Program-made: the position numbers and the translations under genes
Shown: positions 17,397-25,804 of the stretch, piece by piece
Numbering within the stretch: the first letter of the stretch is position 1
Layout of the letters: every line of letters begins with the position of its first letter
Source of the DNA: Christensenellaceae bacterium Phil7
GTDB lineage: Bacteria; Bacillota; Clostridia; Christensenellales; CAG-138
Reading direction: 5' to 3'
Length of the DNA stretch: 64,000 nucleotides
Assembly: GCA_001940845.1 (NCBI GenBank)
Contig: MSGV01000010.1
Location: 124,001-188,000 of the forward strand
The notes under the pieces: generated by a model
The model's input: the letters and a program-made list of their open reading frames with translations, nothing else
Database searches by the model: none
Told to the model about the DNA's origin: nothing

Positions 17397-19157
17397 TCAA
17401 TTTTGCTGCGGCTGCAAGGAAAACTTTTCGCTATAATATTTGAACATCTCATTATAGCTTTCATTTGTGCCGTTTTTGAGCGATTCACTATAGGAGTGCG
17501 GTTCAAAGCTTCCCTCCACATTTTCGATAACGCAGATTGCAATATTCGAGCAATGATCCGATATCCTCTCCAGATTTATGACGATATCATTGAGTATAAA
17601 TCCCGATTCTACCGAGCATTCTCCCCTGCTCAGACGTTTGATATGCGAATTTCGAACGGCCGTTGTCAGGGAGTCGATTACCTCCTCAAGGGGCTCGACC
17701 TCCTTCGCAAGCTCCGGTGATTTCTCCATAAAGGAAGAAATCGCAAGCCCGACGACCTCATTGATAGCCTTGATCAATACGCCAAGCTCATTCCTGGCCT
17801 CCTCGGAAAAACGAATGCCCTTTTCATGAAGCTCCTTCGCACTCTCCGCAAGATTCATGCCGTGATCCGCAATGCGTTCGAAATCCGTAACCGAATGCAG
17901 CAGACAGAATATCTCGGCATTATCCGCATCCGATAGTTCATGCTCGCTGAGCTTTACTAGATACTCATCGATCTCATCCTCATACTTATCCGACTCAGTC
18001 TCCATATTTTCAACGGTTTTGAATAGGACATCACTATATTCCGTCAGAAGCTTAGTGGCATTGACTGCACATTGCTTTGTTAGCTCTGCCATTACGCCGG
18101 AAACATTCCTTCCCTGCTCTACGGCGATGGATGGGGTCGCAATCAGACGCTCATCGAGCAGAGTTTCTGCATATGAGCCGCTTCCGCTGGGTATAGTGCG
18201 AATCGCAAGCTTTTCAAGCTGGGATGCAAAGGGCAGCAGGATGAATGTGCTGAGCAGGTTGAAGGATGTATGGATCAGAGCAATGCTCAGATGATCGGCA
18301 GAACCATTTATGAAATCGAAACCGATTATCGCATTCAGCCCATAGAACAGCGCCATGCATACCGCCGTTCCTATCACATTGAAATACAGATGCACCACTG
18401 CGGCGCGCTTGGCATTTTTATTCGTACCTATAGAAGAAAGAAGAGCTGTGATGCAGGTTCCGATATTCTGCCCCATAACGATCGGTATTGCACTTGCTAT
18501 GCTGATCTGACCCGTTGCGGACAGCGCCTGAAGTATGCCTACCGAAGCCGATGAGCTCTGCACTGCGGCGGTCACGAGGGCACCTATCAGCACTCCGATT
18601 ATCGGATTTGAGAAAAGGGTGAACATCCTTGTGAATGCCGGTATTTCCGCAAGCGGCTCTACCGCTGCGGACATGGTCTCCATGCCGAACATCAGCACTG
18701 CGAAGCCCAGGAAGGTCGATCCGACATCCTTTTTCTTATCATTCTTGGCGAACATGAATAATGCTATTCCGATGAGCGCAAGTATCGGAGTGAAGCTTGA
18801 TGGCTTGAGGAGCTGAACCAGCAGGCTGCTGCCATCGATGCCCGAAAGGCTCAATATCCATGCCGTCACCGTGGTTCCGATATTTGCACCCATGATGACG
18901 CCTATCGCCTGGCGCAGAGCCATAACTCCCGAATTTACAAAGCCGACCATCATGACCGTCACCGCGGAGGATGATTGGATGATCGCAGTGACACCCATTC
19001 CCAGCAGAAGTCCCTTGAAGGTATTATCTGTCAATTTAGATAGAATGCTTTTCAGCTTTCCTCCTGCTGTTCTCTCAAGAGAGCTGCTCATTATATTCAT
19101 GCCGTAGAGGAAAAGCGCGAGTCCCCCAACCAATGAGAGAATGTTAAATATACTCAT
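17397..19157 (-). CDS. Na/Pi cotransporter family protein with PhoU-like C-terminal domain
   Basis: The 586-residue protein has two Na/Pi-cotransporter repeats in residues about 1-310, including paired QSSSA motifs (IIQSSSAVTVMMVGF and AVQSSSASVGILQAL). A helical PhoU-like domain fills residues about 340-550. Family members move phosphate with sodium, and the PhoU part senses or regulates. AAGGGATAG precedes ATG 19157. It is the first gene of an operon with the two-component pair, 47 bases upstream of the regulator. Confidence 0.9.
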   Translation of the reverse strand: MSIFNILSLVGGLALFLYGMNIMSSSLERTAGGKLKSILSKLTDNTFKGLLLGMGVTAIIQSSSAVTVMMVGFVNSGVMALRQAIGVIMGANIGTTVTAWILSLSGIDGSSLLVQLLKPSSFTPILALIGIALFMFAKNDKKKDVGSTFLGFAVLMFGMETMSAAVEPLAEIPAFTRMFTLFSNPIIGVLIGALVTAAVQSSSASVGILQALSATGQISIASAIPIVMGQNIGTCITALLSSIGTNKNAKRAAVVHLYFNVIGTAVCMALFYGLNAIIGFDFINGSADHLSIALIHTSFNLLSTFILLPFASQLEKLAIRTIPSGSGSYAETLLDERLIATPSIAVEQGRNVSGVMAELTKQCAVNATKLLTEYSDVLFKTVENMETESDKYEDEIDEYLVKLSEHELSDADNAEIFCLLHSVTDFERIADHGMNLAESAKELHEKGIRFSEEARNELGVLIKAINEVVGLAISSFMEKSPELAKEVEPLEEVIDSLTTAVRNSHIKRLSRGECSVESGFILNDIVINLERISDHCSNIAICVIENVEGSFEPHSYSESLKNGTNESYNEMFKYYSEKFSLQPQQN

Positions 19158-19190
19158 TATCTATCCCTTTCTCCATTTTATACAGAATTG

Positions 19191-19245
19191 ATTATAAATT
19201 GCCTTTGTAAAGTGCAGTTGGGTTGCCATGTAAATTTCGTGTAAA
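19191..19245 (-). promoter_or_regulatory. Pho-box-like promoter of the NptA-type transporter operon
   Basis: On the minus strand TTTACA occurs at 19240-19245, 19229-19234 (11 bases apart) and 19206-19211. The -10 TATAAT is at 19191-19196 with no good -35. Direct TT(A/T)ACA repeats one helical turn apart are typical PhoP/PhoB sites, and a poor -35 fits an activated promoter. Confidence 0.6.
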
Positions 19246-19303
19246 ATCGACTATACGCCTCATCTCCAGAATATGGCAGTTTTATTAAATTTTTCAAAAA
19301 CTA

Positions 19304-19331
19304 TTGACAATGTAATTCTTTTGGGTATAAT
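19304..19331 (+). promoter_or_regulatory. Promoter of the lipoprotein gene at 19577
   Basis: TTGACA (19304-19309), 16 bases, TATAAT (19326-19331). TTGTTAACATGTTGA follows at 19338-19352, resembling the GTCAACA half-sites downstream of the 9847 -10 box. Confidence 0.75.
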
Positions 19332-19576
19332 CTATTATTGTTAACATGTTGAGGTGATTTCCCGGCCACAACATCCCGATCGCGATCTTATAATCCCCCA
19401 TTTCTATCGTATTATTTGCGGACCGAAAATTCCGGATGATGCGCATTGATCCGACAGAAAAACCCGAACATCATGGACTGAGCTATTTTCTGGCAGCTCC
19501 AGTCAAGGGGCAGCCGCTGCATTGGCTTTGTTCTTTGAACTATGCATTTAAATAACAGAATATTGAGGGTACTCAT

Positions 19577-20434
19577 ATGAAAAAGATCTTTTATACCACC
19601 TTTGCGGCTATTCTCGCCGCTCTATGCCTTGCTTCCTGCGCAAAGCCGATCGATCAGGATGTTGATAACAGCCCTACCAAAGCTCCCAGCAGCACGACGG
19701 AGCTTCCGACCAACGAACTGACTGACGCACCGACCGAAATTCCGACCAACGAACCGACCGAAGAACCTGTGGACGAAGCTCCCCGGATCGATGCGCTTGC
19801 CACCGGCAAACACACATACGATTTCGAGACGGTGACCATCACGCTTCCCGATCCCGATAACGAGGCGGACTTGGGTACGAAAGCCGGAGTTCAGCCCTTC
19901 ACGGTATCTATGCTCCTGCCCAGCGGCTGGACCTTCAAGACCACCCGCAAGCCCGATGTGATACATATGGCTGTCTATGATTCGACCCCATTCCTGCTTT
20001 CAAAGCTCTGGATCTATGACGAGAACGGCATCTGCATGGGTGCTTTCGGCTACGACACATATGAGTTTGACGATGCGCATCCCGAAGAAAAATTTAAAGA
20101 TGATGCACGCTATATCTATTCGGATGAGTATGACATCGGCATGTACAGCTTCGATACATGGTTTTACTACAGCCCTCTCGAGATCGATGAGAGCAAGGCG
20201 AATATCACGGGCATAACCCGGGTTATATGCCGCAACACCTACTATGATACATTCATGGAAACCGCCGGCAGTGCCTGCGAACCGCATTTGGAGGATCTCT
20301 ACTTCCCGACGATCGTCAGCCATGACCCCGATACAAAGCTGCGTCTGTACTTCGTATTTGAAAACGATGCCTTCAGCCTCGAGCAGTTCATGAAGGCTGC
20401 GGAAAGCATCACCATGGATTACCCCAAGGCATGA
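19577..20434 (+). CDS. Secreted lipoprotein of unknown function
   Basis: The 285-residue product has a signal peptide ending in lipobox LASC (lipid on Cys21), then a Thr/Pro/Glu stalk of TEIPTNEPTEEP repeats to about residue 62, and a 220-residue globular domain with no motif I know. The stalk resembles in composition that of the wall protein at 9921. No operon partner. It is bounded by a strong terminator at 20446-20486. It is probably anchored to the outer face of the membrane. Confidence 0.75.
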   Translation: MKKIFYTTFAAILAALCLASCAKPIDQDVDNSPTKAPSSTTELPTNELTDAPTEIPTNEPTEEPVDEAPRIDALATGKHTYDFETVTITLPDPDNEADLGTKAGVQPFTVSMLLPSGWTFKTTRKPDVIHMAVYDSTPFLLSKLWIYDENGICMGAFGYDTYEFDDAHPEEKFKDDARYIYSDEYDIGMYSFDTWFYYSPLEIDESKANITGITRVICRNTYYDTFMETAGSACEPHLEDLYFPTIVSHDPDTKLRLYFVFENDAFSLEQFMKAAESITMDYPKA

Positions 20435-20445
20435 GCCGAATTAAC

Positions 20446-20486
20446 AAAAGGATCACCGCTTCCAATTGGAAGCAGTGATCCTTTTT
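20446..20486. terminator. Bidirectional terminator between lipoprotein gene and rplT
   Basis: AAAAGGATCAC-GCTTCCAATTGGAAGC-GTGATCCTTTTT forms a near-perfect long hairpin with A-run and T-run, serving both convergent genes. Confidence 0.9.
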
Positions 20487-20501
20487 AATCTATAAATTCA
20501 A

Positions 20502-20861
20502 TTACTTTGCAAGTGCCTTATTTGAAACGAGAACGAGCTCATTGAAAGCATTCATATCGGCGATTGCGAGATCTGCAAGCACCTTACGATTTACATCAAC
20601 ACCCGCAAGCTTGAGACCATGGATGAGGTTGGAATAGTTGGTTCCGCAAATCCTTGCACCCGCATTGATACGAGCGATCCAGAGACGGCGATATTCCCTC
20701 TTCTTGAGCTTACGGCCAACATAGGCGTAAGCCATGGATTTCATAACCTGCTGGCTTGCTGCACGATACAGCTTGCTCTTTGCACCATAATAGCCCTTTG
20801 AAAGCTTAAAAACCTTGCGGCGCTTCTTAACAGCGTTGACTGCTCTTTTAATCCTTGCCAT
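20502..20861 (-). CDS. rplT: 50S ribosomal protein bL20
   Basis: The 119-residue product (MARIKRAVNAVKKRRKVFKL) is of standard bL20 length and sequence. It binds 23S rRNA early in 50S assembly, and in Bacillota can repress its own operon through the leader. It is last in infC-rpmI-rplT, 13 bases after rpmI. Confidence 0.97.
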   Translation of the reverse strand: MARIKRAVNAVKKRRKVFKLSKGYYGAKSKLYRAASQQVMKSMAYAYVGRKLKKREYRRLWIARINAGARICGTNYSNLIHGLKLAGVDVNRKVLADLAIADMNAFNELVLVSNKALAK

Positions 20862-20874
20862 TGTTTAGTCCTCC

Positions 20875-21075
20875 TTATCTCTTGTAGGGGATCAGCTTGC
20901 TAATCTTCGACTGTTCTTCTTCGGCGATATAACCAATTTTGCGAAGATTGCGGGTACGCTTTGTGGTCTTTTTGGTAAGGATGTGGCTCTTATAGGCCTT
21001 ACCCCTCTTGATCTTGCCGCTCTTTGTGAAGCTGAAACGCTTTGCGGCACCCCTGTGGGTCTTAATTTTCGGCAT
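20875..21075 (-). CDS. rpmI: 50S ribosomal protein bL35
   Basis: The 66-residue product ([20 protein letters not shown]) is standard bL35. ATG 21073-21075 has AGGAGG eight bases upstream. The frame is open upstream into infC, but that part is not bL35. It lies between infC and rplT. Confidence 0.97.
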   Translation of the reverse strand: MPKIKTHRGAAKRFSFTKSGKIKRGKAYKSHILTKKTTKRTRNLRKIGYIAEEEQSKISKLIPYKR

Positions 21076-21121
21076 GGGAGTTCCTCCTGTATAATTTAGT
21101 GATGCTTCTGCCCTTGTAAGA

Positions 21122-21643
21122 TTATTTTCCGGCCGGCTTCGGATTGAGCAGCATGAACATATTCCGCCCCTCTTGCTTGGCGGGCCGATCGATAACGGCA
21201 AAATCCCTGACCAATTCGAAGAAGGCATTCATAACATCCAGACCCACGTCTCCGTGAGCGGCCTGCCTGCCCCTAAAGCGGATGGAAACCTTGACCTTAT
21301 TGCCGCTCTTCAGGAATTGTTGGCACGCCTTGGCTTTGACCTCCATATCGTGCATATCGATGGTTGCAGAGAGACGAATTTCCTTCGTTTCAACAATGGT
21401 CTGGTTCCTGCGCTGTTCCTTTTCGCGCTTGGACTGCTCGAAACGATACTTGCCATAATCCATTATCTTACAAACGGGCGGAGCGGCATTGGGCACGATT
21501 TTCACGAGATCAAGATCTCTTTCCTCGGCAATACGCATGGCATGGTCGAGCTTGACTACGCCGAGCTGTTCACCGTTTTCGTCAATAAGACGCACTTCTC
21601 TGTCACGAATCTCTTCGTTAATCATCAATTCCTGAGCTGCTAT
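21122..21643 (-). CDS. infC: Translation initiation factor IF-3, probable ATA start
   Basis: The 173-residue product contains [20 protein letters not shown] and the linker [10 protein letters not shown], typical of IF-3. No ATG or GTG follows the ribosome site. AAGGTGG is eight bases before an ATA codon (21641-21643), which gives a normal IF-3 N-terminus ([11 protein letters not shown]). IF-3 genes characteristically use AUU/AUA/AUC starts because IF-3 itself rejects them, an autoregulatory loop. An ATG at 21625 would lack a site. First gene of the infC-rpmI-rplT operon. Confidence 0.92.
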   Translation of the reverse strand: MAAQELMINEEIRDREVRLIDENGEQLGVVKLDHAMRIAEERDLDLVKIVPNAAPPVCKIMDYGKYRFEQSKREKEQRRNQTIVETKEIRLSATIDMHDMEVKAKACQQFLKSGNKVKVSIRFRGRQAAHGDVGLDVMNAFFELVRDFAVIDRPAKQEGRNMFMLLNPKPAGK

Positions 21644-21676
21644 GGGTTCCACCACCTTGTATAGATTTATCCAAAC

Positions 21677-21700
21677 AAAAAAATGCGGCTGCATTCCGCA
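21677..21700 (-). terminator. Attenuator-type hairpin in the infC leader
   Basis: On the minus strand TGCGG and CCGCA flank a small loop and are followed by seven T, about 35 bases before the infC start. Placed between promoter and gene it looks like an attenuator, in keeping with autoregulated leaders of this operon. Confidence 0.65.
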
Positions 21701-21799
21701 CCGCACCCGCAAATATCCCGTATTTGCTTTGCCTTTTACATCGCCTGCATAAATTCCTGCGGCGTGTGAGAAGCGGGCGGCTTCTGCTTGAACATTCCT
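21701..21799 (-). ncRNA. infC operon leader, possible L20-type regulatory leader
   Basis: The 5' untranslated RNA starts near 21793 and contains GCAGAAGCCGCCCGCTTC followed by CTCACACGCCGC. GC-rich pairing segments before a terminator hairpin are typical for infC-rpmI-rplT leaders. I cannot assign the exact family. Confidence 0.5.
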
Positions 21800-21828
21800 A
21801 TTATAGCCATTGCCGCCCTATTTGTCAA
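21800..21828 (-). promoter_or_regulatory. Consensus promoter of infC-rpmI-rplT
   Basis: Minus strand TTGACA (21823-21828), 17 bases, TATAAT (21800-21805): perfect consensus. Confidence 0.88.
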
Positions 21829-21898
21829 ATGTTTTTTCACTTTTCACAGACATTTTTAAAATATATTTTGTTTTGCTGCTATTTTGGAGCTATGGTCT

Positions 21899-22150
21899 TC
21901 AGCCTTGCAGTCCATTTTCCTGCCGCTCCATATTCTCAATCACCACATCATAGATATCTCCCAGCGAAGCACAGTATTCGAGCACCTGCCAGGGCTCATT
22001 GGTATGAAAATGGATCTTTATGAGCTCTGAATCGCCTACGGCGAGCAAGCAATCGCCCTTTATGTTTTTCGTAATATAATCATTTATGGTATCTTCATCC
22101 AAATCATGCCCCTCAATGAGAAGCTGAGTATCGAATCTAAATTCCAGCAT
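21899..22150 (-). CDS. Small protein resembling the C-terminal domain of FakA/DAK-type proteins
   Basis: The 83-residue product contains EFRFDTQLLIEG, LLAVGDSELIKIHFHTNEP and a C-terminal IENMERQ. These match the end of the DegV-partner fatty-acid kinase FakA (HVHTN-type motif), but the kinase domain is absent. It may be a stand-alone binding domain or a remnant. AAAGGAAG precedes ATG 22150. It is the last gene of the ychF-amylase cluster. Confidence 0.6.
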   Translation of the reverse strand: MLEFRFDTQLLIEGHDLDEDTINDYITKNIKGDCLLAVGDSELIKIHFHTNEPWQVLEYCASLGDIYDVVIENMERQENGLQG

Positions 22151-22175
22151 TATAATGGCTTCCTTTCAAAATCTT

Positions 22176-22571
22176 TCATGTACGCTTTTCGAACTGCGCA
22201 CCGCAGCTTGAGCATGTGACGCGAATCTTCCCCTTATGCCTGGGCGCGCGCAGCTTCTGCTTGCAGTTTGGGCAGCGGAAATACTTATAGCTGCCATGCT
22301 TCTTAACATCATTCTTCCCTTTATTGAAGATCTTTTGGAAGAAGCTTTTGATAGTACCGATGATGACCTCATACCCTCTCAGCTCTGCCGAACGTCTATT
22401 GATATTGGACGAAAGGGTTCGATAGAGTGTCAAGGCAGCGATGAGCGTCGAAAGCATACATAGTATCAATCCCGCAAAATTACCGAAAAAGCCCAATCCA
22501 ATTATACCGAGTGCAACTCCCAAAAAGAGCATATCCCGCGATAATTTATCAAATCCATAGCTATTCCTCAT
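22176..22571 (-). CDS. Small membrane protein with C-terminal zinc ribbon
   Basis: The 131-residue product has two hydrophobic helices at about residues 14-30 and 32-48, a basic linker, and a zinc ribbon (CPNCKQKLRAPRHKG and CSSCGAQFEKRT). The ribbon resembles those in zinc-ribbon proteins that handle nucleic acids or other proteins. Its start overlaps the end of the amylase gene by 11 bases, so it is likely cotranscribed. Function unknown. Confidence 0.75.
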   Translation of the reverse strand: MRNSYGFDKLSRDMLFLGVALGIIGLGFFGNFAGLILCMLSTLIAALTLYRTLSSNINRRSAELRGYEVIIGTIKSFFQKIFNKGKNDVKKHGSYKYFRCPNCKQKLRAPRHKGKIRVTCSSCGAQFEKRT

Positions 22572-24540
22572 AATCTCCTCCTATATCATTCACAAGCACC
22601 GCCGCAGAAATGGGCTCCAGCCTGAGTCTTAGCATATCATCATGCACGCAGATTCTTTCTCCATCCAATGCGGAGGCATAGTTTTCCGCAAATTTCACAT
22701 TCGGGGCAAGTCCCCCCTCGCGGAACGCTCCCGCGCGAAGCAGGATATCATACCCGACCTCGGCTCGGTTTATAATGCTTATGCTGCTCCGCTCCTCAAA
22801 TTTACGGTATACTGCAAAAACATTTTCATTCACCGGCAGGAAACATGCTTCGCCCCTGCACAATGCGGTGCACTGCCTGCGGAGCTTTCCGAGCTTTGTA
22901 TAGAACTCGATCAGGCTCTCATCCTCATGCCCCCACGGATAACTCCTTCGGTTAAAAGGGTCCATGAGCCCCGTCATACCGGCCTCATCCGCATAATAGA
23001 TGCATGGCGGCTGCGGCATCGAATATTGCAGCACCGCTGCAAGCCGCTGCAATCGCTTTCCTCTGCCAAGCTGAGCTTCATCCAAAAGAAACTTCGCCTG
23101 TGCATCCCGGCTCAGCTCATCCTTGCCCGGCGCACCGCCGAGAACCGACAGCAGTCTTTGGGTATCATGCGTGCTCAATACATTCATGCAGGCTCGGTAA
23201 AATGGCTGCGGATAACGCTCCTGCTGCCCTGCGAGCACCTCATTCAGCGCAAAAGCATCGCACCTGCCGATCAAGAAATCACAGACAGCATCTCGAAACG
23301 GATAATTCATGACCGAATCGAGCTCAAAGCCATTGACATATTCCCTTATCCCATGCTGCCAGGTCTTATTCGATGCATCCTCCCAGACCTCGCCGAGCAG
23401 CAGCGCATCGCGCTTCAAACCCTTAAGTTCACTTCTTAACAGCCGGATGAATTCATCCGGCAGCTCATCCGCCACATCAAGCCTCCAACCCCTTGCACCG
23501 AGCTGCGTCCATTTCCGTATGACGGATCTGATGAATTCCACATATGATTCTTCCAGCTCATTCACCTCCGGCAGGGTTGTGAAATCCCACCAGCAGCGGT
23601 AATCATCCGGAAAATGTCTGAAATCATACCATTTATAATATGGGGAGGATCGACTCTCATATGCACCGATTTCCTCGTAACGTCCATACTTATTGAAATA
23701 GCGGCTATCATCGCCCGTATGCGAGAATACGCCATCCAGGATGATGGATATTCCCAGTGAATCGGCTATATTCACCAGCTCCCGATAATCATACTCTGTG
23801 CCCAGAATGGGGTCAATGGACAGATAATCCGATGTGTTATAGCGATGATTGCTTGCCGCCTCAAAGATCGGATTTAGGTATATTGCGCTCACGCCAAGCC
23901 CCGCAAGATATGGCAATTTTTCGATGATTCCCCTCAGATCTCCGCCAAAATAGTCATTTGGCAAATAATGACGCGCTCCGGGTTCCGGCAGATACTCGGG
24001 CTCGGATGACCAATCCCCATGTATACGCAGCCTGCGCCCCATGCTACGGTGAAAATCAGCCCGATCAAAGGCCGTCCTTCCCTCCGAATCCGCACCTCCG
24101 CGCCTGAATCTATCGGGGAAGATCTGATAGACTATTGCATTGCGAAACCACTCCGGAGTGCTGAAATCCGCATCGAAGCAGGTTATCTGATAATCCTCCG
24201 GGATGGAATCGGAAATTCTGCCGACGCCCGATCTGGCACCATAATACAGTTTTTTGCCTTCCAGCTCTATAATGAAATAATACCATATCAACTGAGGCTT
24301 TTCCGGGGCAGCAAGCTCAAAGCGGAAGCGAAAGCCATCATCCTGCGCTTCGCGCACACCCGGTATGAGCCTTTCGGATTCATCCGCCCAAAGTCTCAAT
24401 ACGGCACCGGCCAAATGGGCATCGCTTCCCCACAGGCATAAAGAGAGAACCGCCCTCTCCGAGCAGCGCAAGGCTCCCTGCGGAAGGCGGTAATCAGAAA
24501 TTCTTGAATTATGATACGCGAAGAGCTCCATATCACACAT
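22561..24540 (-). CDS. GH13-family alpha-amylase/neopullulanase-type glycosidase
   Basis: The 659-residue protein has an N-terminal beta domain like CBM34 (residues about 1-125), then a GH13 barrel starting at FRNAIVYQIFPDRFRRGG. Catalytic regions are GWRLDVADE (nucleophile Asp), LLGEVWED (acid/base Glu) and LSTHDTQR. There is no signal peptide, so it acts on maltodextrins in the cytoplasm. The ATG at 24538-24540 overlaps the ychF stop (ATGTGTGA). An ATG three codons later is equally possible. Confidence 0.88.
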   Translation of the reverse strand: MCDMELFAYHNSRISDYRLPQGALRCSERAVLSLCLWGSDAHLAGAVLRLWADESERLIPGVREAQDDGFRFRFELAAPEKPQLIWYYFIIELEGKKLYYGARSGVGRISDSIPEDYQITCFDADFSTPEWFRNAIVYQIFPDRFRRGGADSEGRTAFDRADFHRSMGRRLRIHGDWSSEPEYLPEPGARHYLPNDYFGGDLRGIIEKLPYLAGLGVSAIYLNPIFEAASNHRYNTSDYLSIDPILGTEYDYRELVNIADSLGISIILDGVFSHTGDDSRYFNKYGRYEEIGAYESRSSPYYKWYDFRHFPDDYRCWWDFTTLPEVNELEESYVEFIRSVIRKWTQLGARGWRLDVADELPDEFIRLLRSELKGLKRDALLLGEVWEDASNKTWQHGIREYVNGFELDSVMNYPFRDAVCDFLIGRCDAFALNEVLAGQQERYPQPFYRACMNVLSTHDTQRLLSVLGGAPGKDELSRDAQAKFLLDEAQLGRGKRLQRLAAVLQYSMPQPPCIYYADEAGMTGLMDPFNRRSYPWGHEDESLIEFYTKLGKLRRQCTALCRGEACFLPVNENVFAVYRKFEERSSISIINRAEVGYDILLRAGAFREGGLAPNVKFAENYASALDGERICVHDDMLRLRLEPISAAVLVNDIGGDYEE

Positions 24541-25621
24541 TGAATCGGAATACTATGATATCCCCATCCTGAACGACATATTCCTTGCCCTCGGAGCGAA
24601 CCAGCCCCTTCTCCTTGCAGCTGAGCATATTGCCCTGTTCGATCAGGGTATCATACGGCACAACCTCTGCGCGGATGAATCCCCGCTCAAAATCGGTATG
24701 GATCTTGCCTGCTGCGCCGGGAGCCTTCGTACCCTTTGTTATCGTCCAGGCACGCACCTCATCGGTACCAGCAGTCAGGAAGCTGATGAGACCAAGCAGC
24801 GAATAGCTTTCCTGCACCAGCTTATCGAGCCCGCTCTGCCCGATGCCAAGCTCCTCGATGAAGGAAGCCTTCTCATCATCCGAGAGCTCCGAAAGCTCCT
24901 CCTCGACCTTTGCGCAGATGGTCAATGCACCCGCACCTTCCTTCGCAGCCTGCTCATAGAGTCTTCCAACGGTCGGAGGTTCATTACCGATCTCATTTTC
25001 GGAGATATTGGCCACATAGATGACCGGCTTTGTGGTGAGCAGGAAGAGTTCATCCGCAGCTATGCGCTCATCATCGGTGAGCTCCATGCTGCGAACGGGC
25101 TTTCCATCCTCCAGATGCTGCTTTATCCGCTCCAGGAACGCGATCTCCGAAAGGAATTTCTTATCCCCGCTCTTTGAATTCTTTTTCGCACGATCTATCC
25201 TGCGCTCAATCGTATCCAGATCGGCAAAGATCAGCTCGATATTTATCGTCTCCATATCGCGAACGGGATCGACCGATCCATCGACATGCACGATATTTTC
25301 ATCCTCAAAGCAGCGGACGACATGCACGATCGCATCAACCTCACGAATATGTGCAAGGAATTTATTTCCAAGCCCTTCCCCACGATATGCGCCGCGAACC
25401 AACCCGGCAATATCCACAAATTTGATGGTTGCGGGCACAAGGCTCTTCGGATGATACATATCATTGAGCACCTCGAGGCGATGATCCGGCACATTCACTA
25501 TGCCGACATTCGGTTCTATCGTGCAAAAGGGATAATTTGCCGCCTGCGCACCGGCCTTGGTGATCGCATTAAAGAGCGTGCTCTTGCCAACATTGGGCAA
25601 ACCGATAACTCCTAGCTTCAT
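24533..25621 (-). CDS. ychF: Ribosome-binding ATPase YchF (OLA1 family)
   Basis: From ATG 25619-25621 the product has 362 residues, the usual size. It has [15 protein letters not shown] (P-loop), the [20 protein letters not shown]2/G3 region, and a TGS domain at the C-terminus ([18 protein letters not shown]). The frame stays open 24 codons upstream, but the family starts at [10 protein letters not shown]. YchF binds 70S ribosomes and hydrolyses ATP. It is followed by the amylase gene with an eight-base overlap. Confidence 0.94.
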   Translation of the reverse strand: MKLGVIGLPNVGKSTLFNAITKAGAQAANYPFCTIEPNVGIVNVPDHRLEVLNDMYHPKSLVPATIKFVDIAGLVRGAYRGEGLGNKFLAHIREVDAIVHVVRCFEDENIVHVDGSVDPVRDMETINIELIFADLDTIERRIDRAKKNSKSGDKKFLSEIAFLERIKQHLEDGKPVRSMELTDDERIAADELFLLTTKPVIYVANISENEIGNEPPTVGRLYEQAAKEGAGALTICAKVEEELSELSDDEKASFIEELGIGQSGLDKLVQESYSLLGLISFLTAGTDEVRAWTITKGTKAPGAAGKIHTDFERGFIRAEVVPYDTLIEQGNMLSCKEKGLVRSEGKEYVVQDGDIIVFRFNV

Positions 25622-25712
25622 AAACAGAAAGTTTTCCTCACATAAAAAATTTTTCAAATCAATTATATCATCTTCCGCTGCTTTTTTCAACATGGAATTC
25701 CAAAAAGGTGGC

Positions 25713-25740
25713 AGCCCCGGATCGCATATGACCCGGGGCT
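25713..25740 (-). terminator. Hairpin downstream of the Big_2/dockerin gene
   Basis: AGCCCCGG pairs with CCGGGGCT around a 12-base loop, 65 bases after the stop of the dockerin gene. Confidence 0.5.
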
Positions 25741-25744
25741 ACCG

Positions 25745-25767
25745 ATTCAATTCAATTCAATTCAATT
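25745..25767. repeat. ATTCA microsatellite
   Basis: Four and a half copies of a five-base unit (ATTCA), directly downstream of the dockerin gene. The equivalent site after the subtilase gene (27318-27327) has a single ATTCAATT. Confidence 0.8.
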
Positions 25768-25804
25768 GATATTATCCTAAGCCGGAAGCTCGAGCGAGCC
25801 CCTA

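Larger units (their letters stand above)
19158..19576. other. Divergent intergenic region with Pho-box repeats and a lipoprotein leader
   Basis: Contains TTTACA repeats for the leftward operon and a consensus promoter for the rightward lipoprotein, leaving a leader of about 240 bases (19338-19576). I could not match that leader to a known riboswitch. Confidence 0.5.

Noticed and set aside
19480..19576. Known riboswitch before the lipoprotein gene
   Set aside because: No conserved core of the common classes (TPP, SAM, cobalamin, purine, FMN, glycine, c-di-GMP) could be recognised.
21076..21228. N-terminal extension of rpmI
   Set aside because: bL35 starts at MPKIKTHRG with its own AGGAGG; the extension overlaps infC in another frame.
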